From contig JAUXVD010000008.1 in NCBI GenBank assembly GCA_030684575.1, positions 496,001-560,000 of the forward strand: DNA of 64,000 bases, written 5' to 3'. This document shows, one piece after another, positions 16,900-26,591 of the stretch. The DNA is from Nitrospirota bacterium. GTDB lineage: Bacteria > Nitrospirota > Nitrospiria > Nitrospirales > Nitrospiraceae. The number at the start of each line of letters is the position of its first letter. Positions within the stretch are counted from its first letter, which is position 1. A program made the position numbers and the translations under genes. The notes under the pieces were generated by a model. That model was not told the origin of the DNA, searched no databases, and saw nothing but the letters and a program-made list of their open reading frames with translations.

Positions 16900-19800
16900 A
16901 TGATCGCGCGACTCATTGAAGGAAGCGCCCGGAATCCCGTCCTGGTCCTCCTGTGTGTCTTGATGCTGACAGCCTGGGGAGGCTGGGCGGTCTTCCAGGT
17001 TCCACTGGATGCAATTCCGGATCTGTCCGATGTCCAGGTGATCATCTACACCGAATGGCAGGGCAGGAGCCCGACGCTCATTGAAGACCAGATTACCTAT
17101 CCGGTCGTGACCTCTCTGCTCGCCGGGCCGAGAGTCAAACGAGTGCGTGGGGTCTCGGAATACGGAGTGTCCTATGTCTATGTCATCTTCGAAGACCGGA
17201 CAGACTTGTACTGGGCGCGGAGTCGCGTGCTGGAATATCTTCAGAAGCTGACCGGCAAGCTGCCGCCCGGCGTCACGCCGACGTTGGGGCCCGACGCGAC
17301 GGGTGTCGGCTGGGTCTACCAGTATGCCTTGGTGGACGAGTCCGGCAGGCACGACCTCGCTCAACTCCGCAGTCTGCAGGATTGGTCTCTGCGCTACCAA
17401 TTGGAAAGTGTGCCTGGTGTGGCAGAGGTGGCGGCCATCGGCGGGTTCGTCAAGCAATATCAAATCGAAGTGGACCCGAATACGTTGGCGGCCTACCGAT
17501 TGCCGATCAAGACGATCATTGAGGCAGTCAGGAACAGCAATGCGGAGGTGAGCGGCCGCGTCTTGGAAATGGCCGGGACGGAATATGTGATTCGGGGCCG
17601 AGGCTACCTGCGCTCGGTTGAGGATATTGAGCTGATCCCGGTCGGGACGGATGGCCGCGGCACGGCCATCCTGATTCGGGACATTGCCCATGTCCAAGTC
17701 GGGCCGGATCAGCGTCGGGGGATCGCCGAATTGGACGGCAAGGGCCAGACGGTGGGCGGCATCGTCATCATGCGAGCCGGCGAGAACGCCCTCACCGTGA
17801 TCGAGCGGGTCAAAGCGCGGATACAAGAGATCACACCGGCGTTGCCCCAAGGCGTACGCATCGTACCGACTTACGATCGGTCTGATCTCATTCACCGGGC
17901 CATGGCGGTGCTCCGTGAAAAACTGGTGGAAGAAAGCATAATTGTCAGTCTGGTCGCGGTGGTCTTTCTGTTTCATCTCCGCAGTGCATTGGTGGCCATC
18001 ATTATTTTGCCCGTGGCCGTGCTGCTGGCCTTTATTCCGATGGCCTACATGAAGATTACGTCCAACATCATGTCGCTCGGAGGCATTGCCATTGCCATCG
18101 GCGCGATGGTCGATGCCACCATTGTGATGGTGGAGAACGCGCATAAACGGCTAGAGCAAAATCCGCTGGCCAATCGGACCGATACCATTATTATCGCGGC
18201 CAAAGAAGTCGGCCGTCCCTTGTTTTTCTCGCTGTTGGTGATTGCCGTGTCATTTTTGCCGATTTTTGCCTTGGAAGCTCAGGAGGGCCGACTGTTTACG
18301 CCCTTGGCCTACACCAAGACATTCGCGATGCTTTCAGCCACTGCGCTTTCGGTGACATTGGTTCCGGTGCTGATGGTGATCCTTATCCGTGGCCGGATCC
18401 GGGAGGAAGCCAGGAATCCGTTGAGCCGGCTCCTGATCGCCCTCTATCGACCCATCCTTTCCGGCGCGTTACGTGTCAGGTGGTTGACGCTGGTATTGGC
18501 GATCGCGGCGGTGGTGATCACGGTCCCGATATTCACGAGACTCGGTGCTGAATTCATGCCGCCGCTGAACGAGGGGACCATCCTCTACATGCCGACCACG
18601 GTGCCCGGCCTTTCAATTCCCGAAGCGACGAAGGTGCTGCAGGTTCAGGACCAATTGCTCATGACATTCCCGGAAGTGGAACGGGTGTTCGGGAAAATGG
18701 GGAAGGCTTCGACTGCGACCGATCCGGCCTTTGTGGGAATGGCAGAGATTACGGTCACCCTCAAACCCGAAGTGCAATGGCGCCCCGGCATGACCTGGGA
18801 TCGTTTACTGGATGACATGGATGAGAAGCTCCGGATCCCGGGCTTCCCGAATATCTGGTGGATGCCGATTCAAACTCGCACGGAAATGATTACGACCGGC
18901 GTCCGGAGTCCGGTCGGCATCAAAGTCCTGGGACCGGATCTGAAAATCATTGAGAGAATCGGATTGGAGATCGAACAGGTCTTGGCAGGCGTGCCAGGCA
19001 CCAAGAGCGCATTCGCGGAACGGCTCAACGAAGGCTATTACCTGGATGTGATCATCAATCGGCGCGAAGCGGCTCGGTATGGCTTGACGACGGGAGATGT
19101 GCAGGCGGTCATCACCTCGGCCATCGGTGGAGAAACCGTCACGACGACGGTCGAGGGGCGGGAGCGATATCCGGTCAATGTCCGCTACAAACGTGAACTG
19201 CGCGATGACCCAGACCGGCTCAAACGGGTATTGATTCCCACGGCAAGCGGGGCCCAGATCCCGCTCGGACAAATTGCGGAGATGGTGATCACACAGGGAC
19301 CGCCTTCGATCACTGATGAAGCGGGAGCGCTGGCCGGTCTGGTGTCGGTCGCGGTCAGTGGGCGAGACCTGCGAAGCTACGTCCGGGACGCTCAGCGAGC
19401 GGTTCAGGATCGGGTCACATTGCCTCCCGGATACCGCCTCATCTGGACGGGTCAATACGAACATTTGGTTCGAGCAGAAGCACGCTTAATGCTGGTCGTT
19501 CCCGTGACGCTTGCCCTGATTCTGTTGCTCCTCTACCTCAATTTCCGATCCCTCGTGAAATCGCTGATTGTCCTGCTGTCGGTCCCCTTCGCCGCGATCG
19601 GAGCCATCTGGTATCTTGACTATTTGGGATACAACCTGAGCGTGGCCGTGTGGGTAGGCCTGATTGCCTTGGCCGGCGTGGCGGCGGAGACGGGGGTCGT
19701 GATGCTGGTCTATCTCGATGAAGCCTATGAGCGACGAATGCGTGAAGGGGGCATGACGACGGCCCAGGACCTGCGCGAGGCCATCATGGAAGGCGCGGTC

Positions 19801-20025
19801 CAGCGGGTGCGGCCCAAGATGATGACCGCGGCGGCGATCATGGGAGGATTGCTTCCGATCATGTGGACGACAGGGACCGGCGCGGATGTGATGAAACGGA
19901 TTGCAGCCCCCATGGTTGGGGGCATGGTCAGTTCGACCATTCTCACTCTGGTGGTCATTCCGGTCCTCTATGCCTTATGGCGAGGCGTCCAGCTTCGTTC
20001 CACGAATTCGAGCCCTGAAACGTAG
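16900..20025 (+). CDS. cusA: Heavy-metal RND pump, CusA-type Cu(I)/Ag(I) exporter
   Basis: 1041 residues, typical for the family, with twelve expected membrane segments. The TM4 motif of the copper/silver subgroup is intact (GGIAIAIGAMVDATIVMVENAHKR). Of the three methionines of the E. coli binding site, two are aligned (M614 in VGMAE, M663 in TEMITTG) and the first is replaced by L571 (VPGLS). The rest of the region keeps the CusA pattern (RVFGKMGKA, QWRPGMTWD). The substrate is therefore most likely monovalent copper or silver. It lies seven bases after cusB in one operon. Confidence 0.93.
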   Translation: MIARLIEGSARNPVLVLLCVLMLTAWGGWAVFQVPLDAIPDLSDVQVIIYTEWQGRSPTLIEDQITYPVVTSLLAGPRVKRVRGVSEYGVSYVYVIFEDRTDLYWARSRVLEYLQKLTGKLPPGVTPTLGPDATGVGWVYQYALVDESGRHDLAQLRSLQDWSLRYQLESVPGVAEVAAIGGFVKQYQIEVDPNTLAAYRLPIKTIIEAVRNSNAEVSGRVLEMAGTEYVIRGRGYLRSVEDIELIPVGTDGRGTAILIRDIAHVQVGPDQRRGIAELDGKGQTVGGIVIMRAGENALTVIERVKARIQEITPALPQGVRIVPTYDRSDLIHRAMAVLREKLVEESIIVSLVAVVFLFHLRSALVAIIILPVAVLLAFIPMAYMKITSNIMSLGGIAIAIGAMVDATIVMVENAHKRLEQNPLANRTDTIIIAAKEVGRPLFFSLLVIAVSFLPIFALEAQEGRLFTPLAYTKTFAMLSATALSVTLVPVLMVILIRGRIREEARNPLSRLLIALYRPILSGALRVRWLTLVLAIAAVVITVPIFTRLGAEFMPPLNEGTILYMPTTVPGLSIPEATKVLQVQDQLLMTFPEVERVFGKMGKASTATDPAFVGMAEITVTLKPEVQWRPGMTWDRLLDDMDEKLRIPGFPNIWWMPIQTRTEMITTGVRSPVGIKVLGPDLKIIERIGLEIEQVLAGVPGTKSAFAERLNEGYYLDVIINRREAARYGLTTGDVQAVITSAIGGETVTTTVEGRERYPVNVRYKRELRDDPDRLKRVLIPTASGAQIPLGQIAEMVITQGPPSITDEAGALAGLVSVAVSGRDLRSYVRDAQRAVQDRVTLPPGYRLIWTGQYEHLVRAEARLMLVVPVTLALILLLLYLNFRSLVKSLIVLLSVPFAAIGAIWYLDYLGYNLSVAVWVGLIALAGVAAETGVVMLVYLDEAYERRMREGGMTTAQDLREAIMEGAVQRVRPKMMTAAAIMGGLLPIMWTTGTGADVMKRIAAPMVGGMVSSTILTLVVIPVLYALWRGVQLRSTNSSPET

Positions 20026-20097
20026 AGATTTTTGGTAGTAGGATGGACAGCGATTCAGACGAAGCGATGCACATAATCAATGACGGAGGAGCGTGAA

Positions 20098-20514
20098 ATG
20101 AGAGGGAAGGAGGTGCTCGCGATCTTGACACTGGTCGGAGCGATGGTAGGCCCAGGATGTCAGTCGACGGCCAAGCGGACGGTGTTAACCGCGCCAGCTC
20201 ACACGGACGTCGCTGCCGCGCGGCACCATGAAGAGGGAATTCACGCGTATCGACAGCAACAGTGGGAAAGTGCGAAACACCATTTTGAGGCGGCGATCGC
20301 TGTGTCCTCCGAGTTCGCCGAAGCCCACTACAATCTAGGGATGACGCTATATCGACTCAACGCAATGCAAGAGGGCGACATCCATTTCATTGCGGCGGCG
20401 AATTTGGCGCCAGGTAACAAGGTCATTTGGGATGCGCCTCCTCTACGGGGTGTGACGATTCCGGAGAAGGAAGTTTCAGGAGTGTCGTCGGATGGTCACA
20501 GGCACAGCCACTAG
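20098..20514 (+). CDS. Small TPR lipoprotein in copper operon
   Basis: 138 residues from ATG 20098, preceded by GGAGGAG; an ATG at 20080 in the same frame is less well placed. The signal ends in a lipobox-like GPGC, so the mature protein probably begins at that cysteine. Residues about 45-110 form one and a half to two TPR units (GIHAYRQQQWESAKHHFEAA, FAEAHYNLGMTLYRLNA). The tail ends in a His-rich DGHRHSH that might bind metal. TPRs bind protein partners; a scaffold for the periplasmic oxidase or pump is possible. It is 72 bases behind cusA and 60 ahead of copA. Confidence 0.75.
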   Translation: MRGKEVLAILTLVGAMVGPGCQSTAKRTVLTAPAHTDVAAARHHEEGIHAYRQQQWESAKHHFEAAIAVSSEFAEAHYNLGMTLYRLNAMQEGDIHFIAAANLAPGNKVIWDAPPLRGVTIPEKEVSGVSSDGHRHSH

Positions 20515-20574
20515 GTGAGAGAATGGAACGGTCGATTCATTGAAGCGCTCCAACCCAATTCAGGAAAGCACAGC

Positions 20575-22437
20575 ATGACTTCAGCCCGTATCTCCAGACG
20601 ATTCCTGTTGAAGCGCGCGGCGGCGTTGGGGCTGCTCGCCGCGGTGGACCGCCTCCTTCCTTCCTATGCCTGGGCTCGCGCGCCGCATAGTGCGGCGCAA
20701 CTTTCTCCTCTAAGCGGTGACCTCATCGATCTGATCATCGCCGAAGCTCCATTTCACCTCGACGGGCGAACTGGAATGGCCATGACGATCAATGGGACCG
20801 TACCGGGTCCCGTGATTCGCCTGAAGGAAGGTCAGCAGGCGACTATGCGAGTCACAAATCGTTTACAAGAAGACACGTCGATCCACTGGCACGGAATACT
20901 GCTTCCCCCCGACATGGATGGGGTGCCCGGCGTGAGTTACGCCGGCATCAAGCCGGGCTCGACCTTTACCTATCGGTTCCCGATCACACAGAGCGGCACC
21001 TACTGGTTTCATAGCCATTCAGGAGGTCAGGAACTCAGGGGGATGTATGCGCCGCTGATCATCGATCCCCTTGAACCGGAGCCGTTTCGCTACGAGCGTG
21101 ACTACGTGATCATGCTCTCGGATTGGAGTTTCGAATTGCCCGAAGGCCTGTTCGACAAACTCAAAAAGCAGTCGAACTACTACAACTTCCAAAAGCGTAC
21201 GGCGGGTGAGTTCTTGACAGATGTGAAGCGCATGGGGCTCTGGACGGCGATACAGAACTACTTGATGTGGGATCAGATGCGGATGGACCCCACCGACTTC
21301 GCGGATGTCACGGCGAATACATTTACCTATTTGATGAACGGTCGAACTCCCGCCGGTAACTGGACGGGGCTATTTCGTCCGGGAGAACGGGTGCGCCTGC
21401 GGTTCATCGCCGCAGCCTCGATGACTATGTATGACGTGCGCATCCCGGGTTTGAAGATGACGGTGGTGCAAGTCGATGGGCAGAACATCCAACCCGTCGC
21501 CGTGGACGAGTTCCGCATCGGAGTGGCGGAAACCTATGACGTGATCGTTGAACCGACGGAGGATCGCGCCTACACCATCTTCGCTGAGACGATGGATCGC
21601 AGCGGTTACGCACGGGGCACGCTTGCCGTGCGAGCAGGCATGACAGGGGAAATTCCTGATCGTCGTCCCAGACCGCTCCGTACGATGGAGGACATGGGTA
21701 TGAGCATGGAAGGCATGACCAGTTCCCATGGCGGAATGAAAATACCCGGCATGGACCCGTCCGGCAGCATGCCCATGATGAGCCCCTCTGGCGATGCTTC
21801 AGCCGGGAAGCACCTGCACCACAATCCTGGAACTCCGCCTATGCAGGGCATGCATGAAATCCAGGATACGAGTGCAGGCGATCATCGCCACGTGACTCCG
21901 CCCGCTATCGAACCAGTCAAGCATGGCCCCGACGATCATGGCCCCGGCAATCAAACGGTAGCCGAGTATTCGCAGAGCCGGATGGGGGAACCGGGGAGAG
22001 GGCTCGGAGGCAGCGACCGGAGGGTGCTGCTCTATACCGATTTGAAAAGTCTTGCCCCCTACCCCGACCAACGTGAGCCGGAGCGTGAAATAGAACTCCA
22101 CCTCACGGGCCACATGGAGCGTTATATGTGGTCCTTCGATGGCAAGAAGTATTCGGAATCCCGGGAGCCGATTCACTTCCGATACGGCGAGCGGCTGCGG
22201 TTGACCTTTCTGAACGACACGATGATGGAACATCCGCTGCATCTACATGGGATGTGGATGCACTTGGAAAACGGCGCAGGCGAGTACCTGCCGCGCAAGC
22301 ATACCGTGATCGTGAAACCGGCGGAGCGGCTGTCCGTCGTGGTCAGTGCGGATGCGCCGGGCCGTTGGGCGTTTCATTGTCACCTCCTGTTTCACATGGA
22401 GGCGGGGATGTTCCGCGTCGTCGAGGTATCAGCATGA
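20575..22437 (+). CDS. copA: Tat-exported multicopper oxidase, CopA/PcoA family
   Basis: 620 residues from ATG 20575. The Tat signal is SRRFLLKR (twin Arg at 8-9). Type 1/2/3 copper ligands are visible as HWH (104-106), HSH (146-148), HPLHLHG and HCHLLFHMEAGM at the C-terminus. A central Met-rich insertion (MEDMGMSMEGM ... MPMM) of about 50 residues is followed by a His-containing stretch; this is the PcoA/CopA type that binds extra copper. Role: oxidises Cu(I) to Cu(II) in the periplasm. The frame is open upstream to a GTG at 20515, but the Tat signal fixes the start. Stop overlaps the copB start by four bases. Confidence 0.93.
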   Translation: MTSARISRRFLLKRAAALGLLAAVDRLLPSYAWARAPHSAAQLSPLSGDLIDLIIAEAPFHLDGRTGMAMTINGTVPGPVIRLKEGQQATMRVTNRLQEDTSIHWHGILLPPDMDGVPGVSYAGIKPGSTFTYRFPITQSGTYWFHSHSGGQELRGMYAPLIIDPLEPEPFRYERDYVIMLSDWSFELPEGLFDKLKKQSNYYNFQKRTAGEFLTDVKRMGLWTAIQNYLMWDQMRMDPTDFADVTANTFTYLMNGRTPAGNWTGLFRPGERVRLRFIAAASMTMYDVRIPGLKMTVVQVDGQNIQPVAVDEFRIGVAETYDVIVEPTEDRAYTIFAETMDRSGYARGTLAVRAGMTGEIPDRRPRPLRTMEDMGMSMEGMTSSHGGMKIPGMDPSGSMPMMSPSGDASAGKHLHHNPGTPPMQGMHEIQDTSAGDHRHVTPPAIEPVKHGPDDHGPGNQTVAEYSQSRMGEPGRGLGGSDRRVLLYTDLKSLAPYPDQREPEREIELHLTGHMERYMWSFDGKKYSESREPIHFRYGERLRLTFLNDTMMEHPLHLHGMWMHLENGAGEYLPRKHTVIVKPAERLSVVVSADAPGRWAFHCHLLFHMEAGMFRVVEVSA

Positions 22438-23378
22438 CCGGACCTGCTCTTCCCGTCCGATTGTCTGCGGGCTTCCTCGCGACTGTTCTGATCGGCATAT
22501 TCGGCCAGGCCGTCGTAGTAAGGGGCGTCGAGGCGCAATCTTTGTCCGGTCCCTCCCTTAACATTACTCGGCCGGAAAGGACCGATGCCGCCGCGTCACG
22601 GGCTGCATACGGATTCACTATGACGAGTGAATCGCCGGGGAGCCATGGCTCTCACGAGCCGGATGGGACGCGACCGAATGTCTTGCCGCAAGGGGACTGG
22701 CCTCCTCCCGTCAACGATCAGGAGCATCGTCTCTTCACGCTCGTCGATGTCCTCGAATACCGGCCAAGCACAGCGGGAGGGAAAAGCACAAGTGACTCCC
22801 GGTGGGACGTTGAAGGCTGGTACGGCGGGGATTACAACCGACTCTGGTTCAAAAGCGAAGGGCAGCGCAATACGGCCTTCAAGGCAGATTACGATGTGGA
22901 CCTGCAGCTCCTGTATGGGCGGTTCATCCAGAAGTATTACGATTTTCAGATCGGTCCGCGCGTCGAGACTCAGACGTTTCGTGGCCGCAACGTGACCCGT
23001 GGGCTCGGCGTAATCGGAGTCCAGGGCCTCGTGCCGTACAGCTATGAATTCGAATCGGCTCTATTCATCGATCAAAACGGGGCGGTGTCCGCACGTCTTT
23101 CGTTTACCAAGGATATGTTGCTGACGCAACGATTGATCCTCCAGACCCGCTTCGAGACCAACGCTGCCATACAACGAGTTGAGGCGTTCACGACCGGATC
23201 GGGTCTCAATAATCTGGAATTTGGGTTTCGCCTTCGCTATGAAGTCCGGCGTGAGTTTGCGCCTTATGTGGGGGTCTCTCTGGACAGGAGTTTTGGTGAA
23301 ACCGCCACGTTTGTGCGCCGGCAGGGTGGAGACTCAAGCCAGGCCCGGTTTGTCGTGGGAGTGCGGGCGTGGTTTTGA
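22434..23378 (+). CDS. copB: Copper resistance outer-membrane protein CopB/PcoB
   Basis: 314 residues from ATG 22434 in an ATGA overlap with copA; the same frame is open back to 22128 inside copA, but only this start gives a signal peptide (residues about 1-32). A short linker with His/Gly is followed by the CopB barrel domain: DVLEYRP, WDVEGWYGGDYNRLWFKSEG, YGRFIQKYYDFQIG, and the terminal FVVGVRAWF with aromatic last residue typical of outer-membrane barrels. CopB works with CopA in periplasmic copper tolerance. The N-terminal Met/His repeats of some CopB proteins are reduced here. Confidence 0.92.
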   Translation: MTGPALPVRLSAGFLATVLIGIFGQAVVVRGVEAQSLSGPSLNITRPERTDAAASRAAYGFTMTSESPGSHGSHEPDGTRPNVLPQGDWPPPVNDQEHRLFTLVDVLEYRPSTAGGKSTSDSRWDVEGWYGGDYNRLWFKSEGQRNTAFKADYDVDLQLLYGRFIQKYYDFQIGPRVETQTFRGRNVTRGLGVIGVQGLVPYSYEFESALFIDQNGAVSARLSFTKDMLLTQRLILQTRFETNAAIQRVEAFTTGSGLNNLEFGFRLRYEVRREFAPYVGVSLDRSFGETATFVRRQGGDSSQARFVVGVRAWF

Positions 23379-23558
23379 GCCTACAGGGCAGATGGCGCAA
23401 TGAACATTTTAATGGGAAGGCAGGACATCCGAAGTCTGTGCTCCGGTCCTGTTGGCCTGGCCGATGGAATGAGAGCCGGTCATCACTCGGATCGTCATTC
23501 CTATCCAGACCATGGTTGCAATTGCTGGATTACGGGTTCGGGATTTCCTGATTCGAGA

Positions 23559-23583
23559 GCGAGCAGGGTAGTGCCCTGCTCGC
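23559..23583. terminator. Hairpin between convergent copB and FKBP genes
   Basis: GCGAGCAGGG and CCCTGCTCGC pair perfectly over ten bases with a five-base loop. It sits 24 bases from the - strand stop at 23608 and probably ends both transcripts. The spacer 23379-23607 shows only short unlikely reading frames. Confidence 0.7.
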
Positions 23584-23607
23584 CCTCGTGGGGGAGATAG
23601 TACGAAT

Positions 23608-24288
23608 CTACTTGGCTGCGACGATTTCGAGGAGTTCGACTTCGAACACCAGCGTCGAGCCTGGCTTGATCGTGGGGGGCGCGCCTTTGTCGCCGTAGGC
23701 GAGGGCCGACGGGCAGGTCAGCTTGCTCTTGCCGCCGACTTTCATCATTTGTACGCCTTCCGTCCAGCATTTGATGACTTGGTTCAGTCCGAACGTGGCC
23801 GGTTCGCCCCGCTTGACGGAACTATCGAAGACCGTCCCGTCGGTCAGCGTGCCATGGTAGTGCACCTTGACCGTATCCGTGGCTTTCGGGCTCGCGCCTT
23901 TGCCTTCCTTGATGGTCATGAGGATTGCACCGGATTCGGTTTTCTTGGCGCCATGCTCTGCGGCGGCTTTCGTGAGGAACGTGGCTCCCGCTTTCTTTTC
24001 CGCCTCTGCGACGACCGATGCGCGGGCCTGTTGCAATTGTTGAATCTTGGGTCCGAAGGTCTGAAGTTCTACTTTGGGCGTCTTTTTGAAGACCCCATCG
24101 GAGATGCCGGACTTCACGAGATCAAGCTCCGATTCGGTCAGGCTGAAGGCGCTAAGCGATTGGCTGATGGCCAATCCCAGGGCATAGAGGGTTTTTTGTT
24201 CATCATTCGTGGGTTCCGGAGTTGCCGCGAATGCCGCACCGGTTCCAAGGCTGAGTAGGGCGACCAAACAGGAGACGACGAAGCGCAT
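23608..24288 (-). CDS. fkpA: FKBP-type peptidyl-prolyl isomerase, periplasmic (FkpA/Mip-like)
   Basis: 226 residues with signal peptide (cleaved near AAFAA|TPEP). Residues about 28-110 are the helical dimerisation domain ([15 protein letters not shown], then a charged helix). The FKBP domain covers about 120-226: [53 protein letters not shown]. It speeds proline isomerisation during folding of envelope proteins. Ribosome site AAAGGA. It carries one unusual cysteine in place of the common GW context (IKCWTEG), and a second ([10 protein letters not shown]) where IP is usual. Confidence 0.9.
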   Translation of the reverse strand: MRFVVSCLVALLSLGTGAAFAATPEPTNDEQKTLYALGLAISQSLSAFSLTESELDLVKSGISDGVFKKTPKVELQTFGPKIQQLQQARASVVAEAEKKAGATFLTKAAAEHGAKKTESGAILMTIKEGKGASPKATDTVKVHYHGTLTDGTVFDSSVKRGEPATFGLNQVIKCWTEGVQMMKVGGKSKLTCPSALAYGDKGAPPTIKPGSTLVFEVELLEIVAAK

Positions 24289-24393
24289 GAGCGATCCTTT
24301 CTTTGTATGTGACGGCGATGGACCTGATATCGCAAGTCCCGAAGCGTTGTAGAGTATGCGATGTGAGAGCCGGGCTCAAGACAATTATGCCTA

Positions 24394-24509
24394 ACAGGGT
24401 GCTGAAACAATTCTCCAGCTTCGTTCTCAGCTCATTGAAATCCTCACGGGTACGCCTCCGGTTTCGACTCGCCTGCGGCCTTGCTGGGCGAACTGTTTGA
24501 GCACCCTGT
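24394..24509 (+). repeat. R1 dispersed hairpin element, copy B
   Basis: Ends ACAGGGTGC and GCACCCTGT form a perfect inverted repeat whose bases differ from copy A on both sides together. The left half of the central hairpin is partly deleted (only GGGTACGCC remains). It occupies the gap between the start of fkpA and the stop of the next - strand gene. Confidence 0.75.
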
Positions 24510-24551
24510 GCGCTACATTCAAGAAAACGAATCGGTCGTAGTGCCTCCTCG

Positions 24552-25037
24552 CTACCAGCGGTGGCCACGGTGATGTCCATAATAGCGGGGGCCGAAGATG
24601 TAGGGAGGATAGTAGTAGGGTTGTCCGTAGATCCAGGGGCGTCCTAGATAGAGGCCGAGTCCCACAGGCGGATAGGTATAGAGGGGAGGAGCCACTTGCA
24701 CGATGGTGGGTGCTTGGGCCAGTGGCTGTTGTGCTGCTGCTCCGGCGGAGGCTTGGCGATCCATTTGTGACTTGAGTTGATTGACGGTATCTTGCTGGGC
24801 TTGCACGCGTGCTTGAAGCGCGGCGATCTGGTCGCGCTGCGACTCGACGAAGGCCGCCAAACAACGGGTATGGGCGTCGCCGGTATAGTTCGAACATTCC
24901 CACGGTGACTGCGACTCGCCCGCCTGGGCTGGCAGCGAAGCCAGCAACATGCCGATCCCCAGTACGCCGCCGAGAAGCCCTGGCCAAGGTCTGGTTGTTG
25001 TTCTCGCGGAATGTTGACGGATTGCATAATCGTTCAT
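24552..25037 (-). CDS. Secreted coiled-coil protein with Tyr/Pro-rich tail, unknown function
   Basis: 161 residues. CAGGAGGGCGCC precedes ATG. A long signal peptide ends near SLPAQA|GES. Mature part: a short Cys segment (WECSNYTGDAHTRCL), a coiled coil of about 45 residues (RDQIAALQARVQAQQDTV) and a tail rich in Pro, Tyr and His (YGQPYYYPPYIFGPRYYG). The layout resembles many small envelope proteins; no enzymatic motif is present. Confidence 0.7.
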   Translation of the reverse strand: MNDYAIRQHSARTTTRPWPGLLGGVLGIGMLLASLPAQAGESQSPWECSNYTGDAHTRCLAAFVESQRDQIAALQARVQAQQDTVNQLKSQMDRQASAGAAAQQPLAQAPTIVQVAPPLYTYPPVGLGLYLGRPWIYGQPYYYPPYIFGPRYYGHHRGHRW

Positions 25038-25159
25038 GGCGCCCTCCTGGTAGCAACTCGTTTTAGCCTAACATGCGTTTGCCTGCTGTGCCACTCCTCC
25101 GTTGCACCCTTGTCGACGCCTCGCTAGAATCCGCTTACAAGGATGCCCAAGCCGTTCCT

Positions 25160-26575
25160 ATGATTCTTGGATTCGTCATTCTCTATCTGTTGCTGTCGGT
25201 CGGGATTGGGCTGGTTGCCGCCAGGCGGGTCCATACCACGAAAGATTTTGCGGTCGCTGGACGGAGTCTTCCGCTGCCGATTGTGACGGCGACGGTCTTC
25301 GCGACGTGGTTCGGCGCAGAAGCGGTGCTCGGGATTTCTGCCACGTTCGTGAAAGAGGGGTTGCGTGGCGTCGTCGCCGATCCATTCGGGTCGAGCATGT
25401 GCCTGATTCTCGCCGGACTCTTCTTCGCCCCTCGTCTCTATCGACTCAATCTGCTGACCGTCGGCGATTACTATCGAGTTCGCTATGACCGCAGCATTGA
25501 AGTCCTCTGCACCCTCTGCGTCGTCGCGTCGTACCTGGGCTGGGTCGCAGCCCAATTCAAGGTGTTGGGGTTGGTGTTTAATGTGGTCACCGATGGCGGG
25601 GTCAGCCAGTCGGCCGGCATGGTGATCGGCGCCGCGATCGTGTTGATCTACACGACATTCGGTGGGATGTTTTCCGTGGCGATCCTGGACTTTGTGCAAA
25701 TCTCCGTGATCATGGGAGGGCTGCTCTATATCGCGTCTATCGTGAGCGGCTTGGCGGGGGGAGTGGGCACGGTCATCGACCATGCAGCGGCTGCCGGCAA
25801 GTTAGATCTTTTCCCTCCCGCCACGTTCTCGGCTTGGATTCCGTTCATCGGGGCCTGGATGACGATGATGTTGGGGTCGATCCCGCAACAAGATGTCTTC
25901 CAGCGCATTACCTCCGCGAAGGACGAACGGACGGCCGTGAGGGGGGCGCTGTTGGGCGGCATGCTCTACTTTCTCTTCTGTTTTGTTCCGATGTTTTTGG
26001 CCTATGCGGCGACATTGGTGGACCCGGTGAAGTTCGGTCTGCTGTTGGAACAGGATTCGCAATTGGTCTTGCCGACGCTGATCGTGCAGCACACACCGAT
26101 GGTGGCTCAGGTTCTGTTCTTCGGCGCCGTCCTTTCCGCGGTCATGAGTTGTTCGAGCGCCACGTTGCTGGCGCCGTCGGTGGCCTTGAGCGAGAACGTC
26201 ATCAAGCCGATGTTGTCGCCATTGAACGATTCAGCATTTCTTCGTCTGATGCGCGTGGTGTTGGTGGGGTTTGCCGTGACGGTCTTGGCGATCGCCCTCT
26301 GGTCGGACGCCAGTATCTACAAGATGGTGGTGAATACCTATAAGGTGACGCTGGTGGCGGCGTTCATTCCTCTGTTCGCGGGGCTCTATTGGAAACGAGC
26401 CACGACTCAGGGTGCGCGTTGGGCCATTGTGGCTGGCCTCACGAGCTGGCTGGCACTCGAAGGCTTCAGTTCGCCGACTGCCATATGGCCGCCGCAACTT
26501 GTCGGTTTTCTGGCCGCGGGGGCCGGCATGATCGCAGGATCGCTGTGGCCGTCGCAGTCCTCTGGCGCAAGGTAA
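25160..26575 (+). CDS. Sodium:solute symporter family (SSS) transporter
   Basis: 471 residues from ATG 25160, where the first membrane helix begins (ILGFVILYLLLSVGIGL). The frame is open to an ATG at 25073 which would add 29 polar residues; neither start has a strong ribosome site. About thirteen hydrophobic helices, the family motif in TM2 (GRSLPLPIVTATVFATWFGA) and conserved IPQQDVFQR and VMSCSSATLLAPS segments are visible. Family members import proline, pantothenate, sugars, choline or monocarboxylates with Na+; the substrate here cannot be read from sequence. The following gene is on the other strand. Confidence 0.87.
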   Translation: MILGFVILYLLLSVGIGLVAARRVHTTKDFAVAGRSLPLPIVTATVFATWFGAEAVLGISATFVKEGLRGVVADPFGSSMCLILAGLFFAPRLYRLNLLTVGDYYRVRYDRSIEVLCTLCVVASYLGWVAAQFKVLGLVFNVVTDGGVSQSAGMVIGAAIVLIYTTFGGMFSVAILDFVQISVIMGGLLYIASIVSGLAGGVGTVIDHAAAAGKLDLFPPATFSAWIPFIGAWMTMMLGSIPQQDVFQRITSAKDERTAVRGALLGGMLYFLFCFVPMFLAYAATLVDPVKFGLLLEQDSQLVLPTLIVQHTPMVAQVLFFGAVLSAVMSCSSATLLAPSVALSENVIKPMLSPLNDSAFLRLMRVVLVGFAVTVLAIALWSDASIYKMVVNTYKVTLVAAFIPLFAGLYWKRATTQGARWAIVAGLTSWLALEGFSSPTAIWPPQLVGFLAAGAGMIAGSLWPSQSSGAR

Positions 26576-26591
26576 GCAAGTTGGGCCTCTG

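Noticed and set aside
16369-18144. 591-codon open frame on the - strand
   Set aside because: Antisense to cusB/cusA; rich in His, Arg and Gln as expected from reading GC-rich coding DNA backwards; no ribosome site or family sense.
22128-22433. Longer start for copB
   Set aside because: Would overlap copA by 300 bases and bury the signal peptide; the ATGA overlap at 22434 is better.
23400-23600. 66-codon frame after copB
   Set aside because: It crosses a strong terminator hairpin and has no ribosome site.
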